A DNA stretch of 64,000 bases from Chloroflexota bacterium (GTDB lineage: Bacteria; Chloroflexota; Limnocylindria; P2-11E), in NCBI GenBank assembly GCA_027310565.1, contig DAIDAP010000023.1, positions 109,785 through 173,784 of the forward strand, written 5' to 3'. This document shows positions 51,424 to 59,293 of this stretch, piece after piece. Within the stretch, counting starts at the first letter, position 1. Every line of letters starts with the position of its first letter. The notes beneath the pieces were generated by a model. It worked only from the letters and a program-made list of their open reading frames with translations, searched no databases and was not told where the DNA came from. Position numbers and translations under genes: made by a program.

Positions 51424-52094
51424 GACGCCACCGCCTCCTCGCTCCGTCCACCGATGCGCCGCGAGAGCTCCGCCGCCGCGGTCCGGCACCGCTCGCCCAT
51501 CCTGCGGAGCGTCCGCAGGTCCACGCGCCGCTTGAACCCGACCACCATCACCATCGCGACGGGCCGACCGCGCGCATCGACGATCGGCGCGGCTGCGGCG
51601 CGCACGCCCGGGAAGAGGTCCTCGTCGTCGTACCCGACGCCCGCTCCGTCCCGGAGCGCGCTCCCGTGCGCGCCGCGGTCGAGCGGCAGCCGGCGCCCGA
51701 GCGGCGCGGTCATGTGGAGATCCGTGCGGGGCTCGGCGCGCGCGGCGATCTCGAGCTTCCCGTCGTGGACGAGGCCGAGGATGGCGGTCTCGCCGAACGT
51801 CTCCATGAGCGACACGAGGTAGGGCTCGGCGAGGACGCGCAGGTCCGGCGTGCTCGCGTCGGCGAGCGTCCGCAGCTCCGGGCCGAGGCGGAAGCGGGTG
51901 TCCGGGTCGCGGGTCACCAGCCCGTACGCGTCCAGGGTCAGCAGGACGTCGCGCAGCGTGCCCTTCGACACCGAGAGCGTCCGGGCGAGCTCGCTGATGC
52001 CCTGCGGGCGTCCGCCTGCGGCGAGCGCCCGGAGGACGCGCGCGGCCTTGTCGATCGCGGGGACCGGGCGGATGCCCGCCGTATTCCCTGGCAT
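51420..52094 (-). CDS. IclR-family transcriptional regulator
   Basis: A winged-helix domain (IDKAARVLRALAAGGRPQGISELARTLSVSKGTLRDVLLTLDAYG, residues about 14-58) is followed by the IclR ligand domain (DLRVLAEPYLVSLMETFGETAILGLVHDGKLEI). The effector domain is rather short, 224 aa in total. It is the first gene of the hydroxylase 2 operon and probably represses it in the absence of an aromatic or heterocyclic effector. Operator-like repeats lie at its own promoter. Confidence 0.9.
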   Translation of the reverse strand: MPGNTAGIRPVPAIDKAARVLRALAAGGRPQGISELARTLSVSKGTLRDVLLTLDAYGLVTRDPDTRFRLGPELRTLADASTPDLRVLAEPYLVSLMETFGETAILGLVHDGKLEIAARAEPRTDLHMTAPLGRRLPLDRGAHGSALRDGAGVGYDDEDLFPGVRAAAAPIVDARGRPVAMVMVVGFKRRVDLRTLRRMGERCRTAAAELSRRIGGRSEEAVAS

Positions 52095-52096
52095 AC
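52081..52096. promoter_or_regulatory. Palindromic operator candidate GTATTCCCTGGCATAC
   Basis: This 16-nt near-palindrome overlaps the iclR start codon. It agrees with GTATTCCGCAGGATAC at the other hydroxylase promoter (33930-33945) at 12 of 16 positions, including both ends. Confidence 0.45.
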
Positions 52097-52117
52097 GCGT
52101 ACTTCAGATAGTACGCG
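52096..52117. promoter_or_regulatory. Inverted repeat over the iclR -10 box
   Basis: CGCGTAC (52096-52102) and GTACGCG (52111-52117) form perfect 7-bp arms around 8 nt. On the minus strand TACTAT (52108-52113) would be the -10 box, 13 nt before the ATG. A regulator bound here would block the operon promoter, consistent with IclR autorepression. Confidence 0.55.
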
Positions 52118-52120
52118 CCC

Positions 52121-52369
52121 CTAACCCGCGGTGCTCGTCCGCAGCAGCAGCGCCACCGTCTCGGGATCGCCCTCTTCCACGCCTCGCACGAGCTCCCGCG
52201 CGAAGCGCAGCAGGCGCGTCCGCTCCGCGCGGTCGGGATGGTCCGCGCCGATCTCGTCCAGGGCGCGCTGGGCGCTCCGCTCGAGCGCGGCGGCCTTCAT
52301 CCGCGCCGCGACCCACTCCTCGTGGCTGACCTTCGCGCGGTCCCAGGGCCCATCGCTTCGCATGCGCAC
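52121..52369 (-). CDS. Small helical protein of unknown function
   Basis: An 82-codon frame encodes a charged, helical protein (HEEWVAARMKAAALERSAQRALDEI, LLRFARELVRGVEEGDPETVALLL). The amino-acid pattern looks like a real protein and not an antisense frame, but there is no known family and the start is uncertain (ATG 52363 is an alternative). It lies 26 nt upstream of iclR on the same strand, so its stop is close to the iclR promoter. Confidence 0.45.
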   Translation of the reverse strand: MRMRSDGPWDRAKVSHEEWVAARMKAAALERSAQRALDEIGADHPDRAERTRLLRFARELVRGVEEGDPETVALLLRTSTAG

Positions 52370-52520
52370 AGCGTCGGCGATCCGCGCCCGCGCGTCGTCC
52401 CTCGCGCGAGGGCCGCCGCTGGGATGTTCGGCCTACCCCGCTGGACCGAGACGGCTACGACCACGGAGCGAGGCGAGCCTCTCGCTAGACTGCGCCCCAA
52501 CGCGCGATGGGGAGGGGCCG

Positions 52521-53264
52521 ATGCCGACGATCAAGCTTCCCGAAGCGGCCGAGCACGGCGAGATCGTCCGCAAGATCGACGCGATGATCCGCGAGATCTC
52601 GAAGGCGCCGGCGATGACGCCGTCGAGCCGCGCGCTGGGGCTGCGCCCGTCGATCCTCATGGTGAACCACCAGGAGCTCGCGCACGTCATGGCGACGCGC
52701 ACGCTCCTCAACCTGCAGAAGCGGATGATCGCGCTCGCGGTCGCGGCAAGCCACGCGGCCGCGTACGAGCTGCACGCGCACACGCGTGGCCTCCAGCGCG
52801 AGTACGGGCTCGACGGCGGCCAGATCGTGGAGCTCATCGCCACGATTGCGCACGTCACGAGCATCAACGCGTTCGAGAACGCGATCGCCGCGTTCAACGA
52901 CACCGCGCCGGTCCGCGCGCAGGATCCCTCGACGCCGGTGCTCCTCGAGGTGCGCGCGAAGCTCGGCAGCGTCCCCCGGTACTTCATGTACATGGCGGGC
53001 GACCCCGTCTACGCGAAGATCGTGCTCGACCGCGAGGTCGCGACCGTGCTCGAGGGTGAGGTCTCGCGCCTCAACAAGGAGCTCGTCGCGTACGCGACGA
53101 GCGTGGTGAACGGCGGGAGGATGTCCATGACCTACCGCGCCGAGTCGCTGCGGCAGCTCGGCATGACCAACGAGCAGATCTTCGAGGCGACCACGGTCGT
53201 CAGCGTGTACGCGAAGAACTGCGCGTTCTCGACCGGGCTCCAGCTGGAGCCGGCACCGGTGTGA
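52521..53264 (+). CDS. AhpD/carboxymuconolactone decarboxylase-like protein without CxxC
   Basis: This 247-aa protein has an AhpD-like helical core: LAHVMATRTLLNLQKRMIALAVAASHAAAYELHAHTRGLQREYGLDGGQIVELIATIAHVT in sequence terms (residues about 55-115), followed by a second, more diverged copy to residue 247. The catalytic CxxC of peroxidatic AhpD is replaced (SHAAAYELHAH), so thiol peroxidase activity is not expected. ATG 52521 has GGGGAGGGG just upstream. It is translationally coupled to the next gene. Confidence 0.75.
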   Translation: MPTIKLPEAAEHGEIVRKIDAMIREISKAPAMTPSSRALGLRPSILMVNHQELAHVMATRTLLNLQKRMIALAVAASHAAAYELHAHTRGLQREYGLDGGQIVELIATIAHVTSINAFENAIAAFNDTAPVRAQDPSTPVLLEVRAKLGSVPRYFMYMAGDPVYAKIVLDREVATVLEGEVSRLNKELVAYATSVVNGGRMSMTYRAESLRQLGMTNEQIFEATTVVSVYAKNCAFSTGLQLEPAPV

Positions 53265-53734
53265 GCCCGGAGGCAGCCTCCCGCCGGCCGCCGCCGTCCG
53301 AGGACGCCGCGGCCCTGTCGGCCCGGCGTGCCGCGCTCGCCGGGGTCTGCGAGGACGCCGCCGGACGCGTCATCGGCCTCCTCGTCGAGGAAGCGGCGAG
53401 CGCGACCAACCTGCTCGGCCTCGGTCGCGACGCGACGCGCCGGTACGGCGACTCGATCATGGCCCTGCTGCCGCTGGTGACCGACGCGATGCGTGAGGCC
53501 GACGAGGCCCTGCGCGCCCGGAAGATCGAGGCCCTGAGCGCGGCGGTGCGCGGCGTGTCCGACCGGCACCGCATCCCGAAGATCATCGAGCGCGGCCTCA
53601 CCGCGATCGCCGTCCGCGTCGGGAGGCAGGCGGTGCGGCACGCCGCGCCGAGGACCGGTTACGGCGCGGACGAGCTCGAGGCCGAGTTCATCCTCTTCGC
53701 CGAGCAGCTCGAGGCCTCGCTCCACCGCCGCTGA
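53261..53734 (+). CDS. Helical protein of unknown function coupled to the AhpD-like gene
   Basis: This 157-aa mostly alpha-helical protein, with no membrane segment, starts with a GTG overlapping the stop of the AhpD-like gene. Regions such as LLPLVTDAMREADEALRARKIEALSAAV and IIERGLTAIAVRVGRQAVRHAA suggest a helical bundle. I recognise no family. Tight coupling implies that the two products work together. Confidence 0.65.
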   Translation: MSPEAASRRPPPSEDAAALSARRAALAGVCEDAAGRVIGLLVEEAASATNLLGLGRDATRRYGDSIMALLPLVTDAMREADEALRARKIEALSAAVRGVSDRHRIPKIIERGLTAIAVRVGRQAVRHAAPRTGYGADELEAEFILFAEQLEASLHRR

Positions 53735-53770
53735 GCCCGCGCTCGATGCCGTCGTGCGCGAGGCGCGCGC

Positions 53771-54967
53771 TCAGCGGGCTGGCGCCGCGGACTCCCGGCG
53801 GACCCGACGCGTGACGACCACGAGCACGGGGAGCGCGAGCAGCTCGAGCGCGACCGAGAGGGCGACGACGCCCGGGATCGAGACCGCATAGAGGAGGCCG
53901 ATCGCGGCGCTGCCGACGAACCACGCGGTGCCGTACCCCGCGGTGAAGAGCCCGTACGCCGACGCGCGGCGGTCGCGCCTCACCATCGGCGCCACCGCCG
54001 CCGGGATGATCGACTCGTGCACGCCGATGCCGATCCCCCAGAGGATCATCCCGAGGAGCGCGAGCGTGGCGTCACCCAGGAGCACGAGCGGCGCGAACAG
54101 CGCGGTGACCGCGGTGAGGACGACGAGCAGACTGATCCCGAAGCGGTCGAACAGCCGCCCGAAGAGGAGCGAGGCCGCCCCGCCCGCGCCCATGGCGACC
54201 GCGTAATACGCCGGGATGTACGCCGCGGGGACCGTCGACGCCTGCGCGAAGTGGAAGGCGACGAGCGGGAAGTCGATGAACCCCGCCGCGACGAGCGCCG
54301 CCCCGGCGAGGTAGACGAAGTACGTCCGCGGCAGCCCCGCCGCGTTCACGTCGGGCACGTCGTGCGCCATCCGCTCCGGCTGCGGGTAGCGCAGGCGTGC
54401 CGCCACCATGATCGCGAGCGTGAGGAGCGCGGGTATGGCGAGCAGCGCGAACGCGACCCGGTAGTCGCCGCGCAGCGCCAGGACCGCGGCGACCGCGAGC
54501 GGTCCGAGGAGGGCTCCGGACTGGTCGAGGGCCTCGTGCAGGCCGAACGCCCAGCCGTAGCCGATCTCCGTCCCGGCGTGGGACAGCATCACGTCGCGCG
54601 GCGGATTGCGCGTCGCCTTGCCGATCCGCTCGACGATCACCAGCACGGCCGCGATCTCCCAGCTCCCGGCGAGCGCGAGGAGGGGGACCGACGCCATCTG
54701 GATGACGTAGCCGAAGATCGTGACCGGCCAGTAGCGGTGCGTCCGGTCGGAGAGGCGCCCGGAGACCACGCGCAGCCCGTACCCGAGGAGCTCGCCGAAG
54801 CCCGTGACGATCCCGACCGCCGCCGCGCCCGCGCCAAGCAGCGCGAGGTACGGCCCGACGATGGCGCGCGAGCCCTCGTAGGTGAAGTCGGCGAAGAAGC
54901 TCATGACGCCGATGAGCACGACGAACGCGATCGCCGTGTTGCGCCTCCGTGCCGCGATCGCGCTCAC
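53771..54967 (-). CDS. MFS transporter
   Basis: This 398-aa protein has about 12 membrane helices and the loop 2-3 signature GYGLRVVSGRLSDRTHRYWP near residue 68, plus a repeat in the second half (LLFGRLFDRFG). It is probably a drug or metabolite exporter; the substrate is not predictable. GTG 54967 is the likely start. It is convergent with the helical protein gene. Confidence 0.88.
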   Translation of the reverse strand: MSAIAARRRNTAIAFVVLIGVMSFFADFTYEGSRAIVGPYLALLGAGAAAVGIVTGFGELLGYGLRVVSGRLSDRTHRYWPVTIFGYVIQMASVPLLALAGSWEIAAVLVIVERIGKATRNPPRDVMLSHAGTEIGYGWAFGLHEALDQSGALLGPLAVAAVLALRGDYRVAFALLAIPALLTLAIMVAARLRYPQPERMAHDVPDVNAAGLPRTYFVYLAGAALVAAGFIDFPLVAFHFAQASTVPAAYIPAYYAVAMGAGGAASLLFGRLFDRFGISLLVVLTAVTALFAPLVLLGDATLALLGMILWGIGIGVHESIIPAAVAPMVRRDRRASAYGLFTAGYGTAWFVGSAAIGLLYAVSIPGVVALSVALELLALPVLVVVTRRVRRESAAPAR

Positions 54968-55028
54968 GCCGCCTCCCGTTTCACGCAGGCCATCGGCGCG
55001 GCTTCGTCCGAGCGACCGGCGCCTGCGG

Positions 55029-55553
55029 TCAGACGATCGTCGCGCCGAGCGTCTTCTCCAGCTCGCGGAGCGCGCCGCGGTGCGCCTCCTCGTCGAACGA
55101 GGCGACGCCGTCGCGCACGACCTCCACCGCGTAGCCCAGGTTGCGCGCGTCGGCGGCGGTGTACAGGACGCAGATGTTCGTGCAGTCGCCGACCAGACGG
55201 AGCGTGTCGACGCCGCGCTCGCGGAGCGTGATGTCGAGGTCGGTTCCGAAGAAGCCCGAGTAGCGCCGCTTCGTGACGACGATCTCGTCCTCGCGCGGGG
55301 CGACGGCGGGCACGATCTCCGCGCCCTTGGTCCCGGCGATCGCGTGCGGCGGGAACATCGCGAACTCGGCGTCGTCGGGGAGGTGGCTGTCGGCGAGGTA
55401 GACCACGGGCTCGCCGGCCTCACGCGCGCGGGCGAGCTCGCGCTGGATCACGGGGACGATGCGCGCCATCGAGGGCCCGCAGTAGAGCGCGCCGGACGGA
55501 TCGACGAAGTCGTGGACCATGTCCACGACCACGAGCGCGCGCGCCGTCGTCAG
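55029..55553 (-). CDS. Isochorismatase-family hydrolase (nicotinamidase-like)
   Basis: This 174-aa cysteine hydrolase has the catalytic Asp in LVVVDMVHDFVDPSG, Lys in IVVTKRRYSGFFGTDLD and Cys in VGDCTNICVLYTAADARN. Nicotinamidase/pyrazinamidase is a reasonable guess (the DSHLPDD segment could carry metal ligands), but other amidase activities are possible. No ATG or GTG fits before the first conserved strand. A CTG at 55553 overlaps the erpA stop (CTGA) and is taken as start. Confidence 0.83.
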   Translation of the reverse strand: MTTARALVVVDMVHDFVDPSGALYCGPSMARIVPVIQRELARAREAGEPVVYLADSHLPDDAEFAMFPPHAIAGTKGAEIVPAVAPREDEIVVTKRRYSGFFGTDLDITLRERGVDTLRLVGDCTNICVLYTAADARNLGYAVEVVRDGVASFDEEAHRGALRELEKTLGATIV

Positions 55554-55954
55554 TGCGCGCAGGCCTTCGCCGTGCCGGCCTGATCGGCGGTGCGGAACGA
55601 CTGTCCGCAGCCGCAGGACGAGACGGCGTTCGGGTTGCGCAGCGCGAACCCGCCGCCCATGAGGGCGTCGACGAAGTCGATCTCGGAGCCCTTGATGTAC
55701 ATGAGGCTCATCGGGTCGACGACGATACGGACGCCATCCTGCTCCACGAGCGTGTCGTCGTCCTCCTTGCCCTCGGCGAACGTCATGCCGTAGGAGAAGC
55801 CCGAGCATCCGCCGGGCGTGACGTAGACGCGGAGCGCGAGATCGGCGCGGTCCTGCTTCGCGATGATCTCCTTCAGCCTGTCGGCGGCGCGCGCGGTCAT
55901 CGACACGACGGACCCCGCCACGCCGACACCGGTCCCCTGCTGTTCGATCGCCAC
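55550..55954 (-). CDS. erpA: Iron-sulfur cluster insertion protein (A-type carrier)
   Basis: This 134-aa A-type Fe-S carrier has the three conserved cysteines in TPGGCSGFSYG and SSCGCGQSF, and the FVDALMGGGFALRNPNA block. It receives and passes on [4Fe-4S] or [2Fe-2S] clusters. GTG 55954 has GGGAGGA upstream. The many Fe-S enzymes in this region make such a carrier useful. It is divergent from the YyaL gene. Confidence 0.92.
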   Translation of the reverse strand: MAIEQQGTGVGVAGSVVSMTARAADRLKEIIAKQDRADLALRVYVTPGGCSGFSYGMTFAEGKEDDDTLVEQDGVRIVVDPMSLMYIKGSEIDFVDALMGGGFALRNPNAVSSCGCGQSFRTADQAGTAKACAH

Positions 55955-55988
55955 GTGCGAATCCTCCCGCGTGATCTCGCTGTTCTGT

Positions 55989-56007
55989 AGTGTAAGGCCC
56001 CTACACT
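55989..56007. promoter_or_regulatory. Back-to-back -10 boxes for erpA and the YyaL gene
   Basis: AGTGTA (55989-55994) and TACACT (56002-56007) form an inverted repeat, so the sequence TACACT faces both ways. On the plus strand it is 7 nt before the ATG at 56015 (leaderless). On the minus strand it is 34 nt before the erpA GTG, leaving room for the ribosome site. Confidence 0.5.
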
Positions 56008-56014
56008 CGGATTC

Positions 56015-57775
56015 ATGGCCGGTTTCCGCTTCTCTCCGCGCCCGAATCAGGCTGCGGCGATCCACTGGCGGGACTGGGGCGAGGAGCCGTTCGCCGAGGC
56101 GCGGCGCCAGAACAAGCCGGTCCTCCTCGCCATCAGCGCGGTGTGGTGCCACTGGTGCCACGTGATGGACGAGACCAGCTACAGCGTCCCGGAGATCATC
56201 GACGCGATCAACGAGCGGTTCATCCCGATCCGCGTCGACACCGACGCGCGGCCCGACGTGAACCGCCGGTACAACATGGGCGGCTGGCCCAGCACGGCGT
56301 TCCTCACGCCCGACGGCGAGATCCTCCACGGCGGCACGTACATGGCGCCGGAGGTCATGTACAAGCACTCGCTCATCGTCGCCGACATGTGGAGGGACAA
56401 GCGGGAAGAGCTGCTCGGCCGGCTCGCGGAGAACCGGGCGAAGGAGGAGCAGGCGCGCGCCCCGAAGCTCGGCGACCTGAGCCCGGACATCGTGGAGAGC
56501 GTCGGCGCGCTCGTGCGCGGGCAGTACGACCCGCTGCACGGCGGCTTCGGACGCGAGCCGAAGTTCCCGCAGCCCTTCCTGCTGCGCTTCCTCCTCGATG
56601 AGTACCGCCGCCACGAGCAACCGGAGCTGCGCGCGATGGCCACCAAGACGCTCACGGCGATGGCCGCCGGCGGAGTGTTCGATCGGATCGAGGGCGGCTT
56701 CTTCCGGTACGCGACGATGCGGGACTGGAACGAGCCGCACTACGAGAAGATGCTCGAGGACAACGCCGAGCTCCTCGCGCTCTACGTCGATGCCCACGCG
56801 CTCTTCCCGGACGAGGGCTACGACCGCGTGGCGCGCGAGGTCGTGCGCTGGATGGATGCCGCTCTCTACCAGGCCGAGACGGGCCTCTGGAGCGGCTCGC
56901 AGGACGCCGACGAGGAGTACTACGCGCTCGACGCGCCGTCGCGCGCGAACCGCGGCGCGCCGTTCGTCGACCGCACGCTCTACACGTCCCCCAACGCGCT
57001 CGCCGCCGCGGCGTGCCTGCGGGCCGGCGACGTGCTGCGCGACGCGGCGCTGCGTGAGCGGGGCCTGCGCGCGGTGCGCGCGATCGAGTCGCGCATGCGC
57101 GGCGCCGACGGGGCGCTCCACCACGTCGACGACGGGAGCGGTCGCCGCCTCCCGGACCTGCTCGCCGACGTCGCCGCCCACCTCCACGCGCTGCTCGACG
57201 CGGGCGAGCCGGACGCCGCGGCCGCGCTCGCGTCCCGGATGCGCGAGCGGCTCGAGGCGCCCGAGGGCGGCTTCTACGACCGTCCGGACGAGCCGGCGCC
57301 GGGGCGGCTCGCGCGCCGCGAGCGTCCGATCGAGGACAACGCGGCCGCCGCCTCCGCGCTGCTGCGGCTCGCGGCGATCACCGGCGACGATGGCTGGCGC
57401 GAGAGCGCGCTCCGCGCCCTGCGCTCGTTCGTCGGCGAGTACCGCCAGTGGGGTCACTTCGCCGCGTCGTACGCGGACATCGTCGCCGCGGTCCTGCGCG
57501 AGCCGATCGCGGTCGTCGTGGTCGGACCGGTGGAGGACCGCACCGCCGCGGCGCTGGCCCGTGCCGCGCGTCTCGCGCGGGACCCGGACGTCTTCACGCA
57601 GTGGCTCGTGCCGGCGGAGCGCCCCGCCGTCCTCGCGGCGCGCGGCTTCCCCCCGGATCGCGTCGCGGCCTACGTCTGCGTCGGCACGGCCTGCGGCGCG
57701 CCGCTCGCGGACGAGGACTCCCTGCTCGGCGAGCTCGCGTCGGCGCGCGCGCGGATCGCGTCGCCCGTGGCCTGA
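56015..57775 (+). CDS. Thioredoxin-domain protein of the YyaL/DUF255 family
   Basis: This 586-aa protein has an N-terminal thioredoxin-like domain with VWCHWCHVMDETSY near residue 44, where the CxxC is C-HW-C. A six-hairpin-like alpha/alpha barrel follows (GGVFDRIEGGFFRYATMRDWNEPHYEKMLEDNAELL and so on), the standard layout of Spermatogenesis-associated protein 20/YyaL. Cellobiose-epimerase-like activity or a protein-handling role has been discussed for the family; the true function is uncertain. Confidence 0.92.
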   Translation: MAGFRFSPRPNQAAAIHWRDWGEEPFAEARRQNKPVLLAISAVWCHWCHVMDETSYSVPEIIDAINERFIPIRVDTDARPDVNRRYNMGGWPSTAFLTPDGEILHGGTYMAPEVMYKHSLIVADMWRDKREELLGRLAENRAKEEQARAPKLGDLSPDIVESVGALVRGQYDPLHGGFGREPKFPQPFLLRFLLDEYRRHEQPELRAMATKTLTAMAAGGVFDRIEGGFFRYATMRDWNEPHYEKMLEDNAELLALYVDAHALFPDEGYDRVAREVVRWMDAALYQAETGLWSGSQDADEEYYALDAPSRANRGAPFVDRTLYTSPNALAAAACLRAGDVLRDAALRERGLRAVRAIESRMRGADGALHHVDDGSGRRLPDLLADVAAHLHALLDAGEPDAAAALASRMRERLEAPEGGFYDRPDEPAPGRLARRERPIEDNAAAASALLRLAAITGDDGWRESALRALRSFVGEYRQWGHFAASYADIVAAVLREPIAVVVVGPVEDRTAAALARAARLARDPDVFTQWLVPAERPAVLAARGFPPDRVAAYVCVGTACGAPLADEDSLLGELASARARIASPVA

Positions 57776-57843
57776 CGGGGCAGCCGGGCGGCGCAACCTC
57801 TACCATCGTGCGACGCGCGAAAGGCGCGGAAGATGGAGACGAC

Positions 57844-58050
57844 ATGCCAGAAGGAACGATCAAGCGCATCGTCAGGGACCGTGGATTCGGGTTCATCGCG
57901 CAGGCCGACGGGACCGAGCTCTTCTTCCACCGGTCCAAGGTGAGCGGGGACGCGTTCGACAGCCTGAAAGAGGGGCAGCGGGTCAGCTACGAGAAGGTCA
58001 TGGACACCAAGCGCGGCAAGGACAACGCGGAGAAGGTCACCGCGCTCTGA
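57844..58050 (+). CDS. Cold-shock-domain RNA-binding protein
   Basis: This 68-aa single cold-shock domain has both RNA-binding motifs, RGFGFIAQ (RNP1) and ELFFHRSKV (RNP2). It begins GTIKRIVRDRGFGF instead of the usual GTVKWFN, so the first aromatic residue is replaced, as in some CspA variants of high-GC phyla. GGAGA lies 5-9 nt before the ATG, after a leader of about 40 nt. Confidence 0.92.
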   Translation: MPEGTIKRIVRDRGFGFIAQADGTELFFHRSKVSGDAFDSLKEGQRVSYEKVMDTKRGKDNAEKVTAL

Positions 58051-58065
58051 TCTGACCGGTCCCGG

Positions 58066-59271
58066 CTAGGGCGCGGCCGGCACGCCGCGTATCCAGACCG
58101 CCTTCGGTGCGAGCAGGACGTCGAGGTCCGCGAGCGGATCGCCGTCGATGAAGACGAGGTCCGCATGGGCGCCCGGCGCGATGCGTCCCGCCTTCGGACG
58201 GCCGACGACGTCCGCCGCGCGGCTCGTCGCGGCCGCGAGCGCCTCCTCCGCCGTCATGCCGATCTCCTTGAGGTAGCCGAGCTCGAGCGCGAAGCGCTCG
58301 TGCACGTTGAACGGCGTCCCGGCGTCGGTGCCGGCCGCGATGCGCACGCCCGCGCGGTGCGCGGCGCGCACGCCCTCCTGGTGCTTCGCGGCGACCGTGC
58401 GGGTGCGCTCGAGCACGCGCTCGGTGAGCTTGTCGGCGTTGTCGAGGATGGAGCGCAGCGCCGCGAACGTCGGCACGAGCGCGATGTCGCGCTCCTTGAT
58501 GACGCGGATCGTGCGCTGGTCGAGCAGCGTGCAGTGCTCGATCGAGTCGACGCCCGCCTCGGCCGCGATGCGCATCCCCTCGGCACCGTGCGCGTGCGTC
58601 GTGATCCGCAGCCCGGCCTTGTGCGCCTCCTCGACCGCGGCGCGCGTCTCGTCCGGCGTGAGCGGCGCGAGGTCCGGCCCGGCGCCCTCCCCGAGCACGC
58701 CGCCGGTGGAGAAGATCTTGACCACCGTCGCACCCGCGGCGATCTGCTCGCGTGTGCCGCGGCGCACCTCGTCCGCTCCGTCGCAGACCCGTCCGACCTC
58801 GCCGCCGTGCCCGCCGGTGGTCGTGATCCCCCGGCCCGCCGCGACGACGCGCGGGCCCTCGACGACGCCGCGCTCGATCGCGGCGCCGAGCGCGATGACC
58901 ATCGTGCCGTTCGCGCCGAGGTCGCGGACGGTCGTCACGCCGGCGCGCAGGGCGGCGCGCGCGTTCTTGAACGCCTTGATCGTGGCCAGCGCGTCATCCT
59001 GCCGCACCTCGGTCTCGAAGCTCGCGCTGCCGTCGAGCGTGAGGTGGCAATGGCAGTTCACCATCCCCGGGACGACGAAACGCGCCGCGGCCTCGAGCGC
59101 GCGCGAGCGCTCGCCCTTCGGCGTGCGCGGTGCGCGCGAGCGCTTCCCGACCCACGTGATCGTCGCCTCGCGCCCGGGGGCCGATCCTCCCGCGTCCTCG
59201 AGGACGATCGCCGCGTCGCTCATGGCCGTCGTGCCGTCGAAGAGGCCGTCGACCTCGAGTACCGTGCGCAC
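58066..59271 (-). CDS. Amidohydrolase (imidazolonepropionase/prolidase-like)
   Basis: This 401-aa metal-dependent hydrolase has VVPGMVNCHCHLTLD near residue 68, a catalytic region VVKIFSTGGVLGEGAG near 183, TTHAHGAEGMRIAAEAGVDSIEHC near 222-245 and the final Asp in GTDAGTPF near 310. It matches the group annotated as Xaa-Pro dipeptidase or imidazolonepropionase-like. The true substrate is unknown. GTG 59271 is used because the frame upstream crosses the divergent gene. Confidence 0.88.
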   Translation of the reverse strand: MRTVLEVDGLFDGTTAMSDAAIVLEDAGGSAPGREATITWVGKRSRAPRTPKGERSRALEAAARFVVPGMVNCHCHLTLDGSASFETEVRQDDALATIKAFKNARAALRAGVTTVRDLGANGTMVIALGAAIERGVVEGPRVVAAGRGITTTGGHGGEVGRVCDGADEVRRGTREQIAAGATVVKIFSTGGVLGEGAGPDLAPLTPDETRAAVEEAHKAGLRITTHAHGAEGMRIAAEAGVDSIEHCTLLDQRTIRVIKERDIALVPTFAALRSILDNADKLTERVLERTRTVAAKHQEGVRAAHRAGVRIAAGTDAGTPFNVHERFALELGYLKEIGMTAEEALAAATSRAADVVGRPKAGRIAPGAHADLVFIDGDPLADLDVLLAPKAVWIRGVPAAP

Positions 59272-59293
59272 CTGCGCGCAGTATCGTCCAGCC

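Noticed and set aside
47543..51451. Single 1302-codon frame covering three hydroxylase genes
   Set aside because: Only its last 324 codons (FAD subunit) read as protein; the upstream part is an out-of-frame reading of the large and 2Fe-2S subunits.
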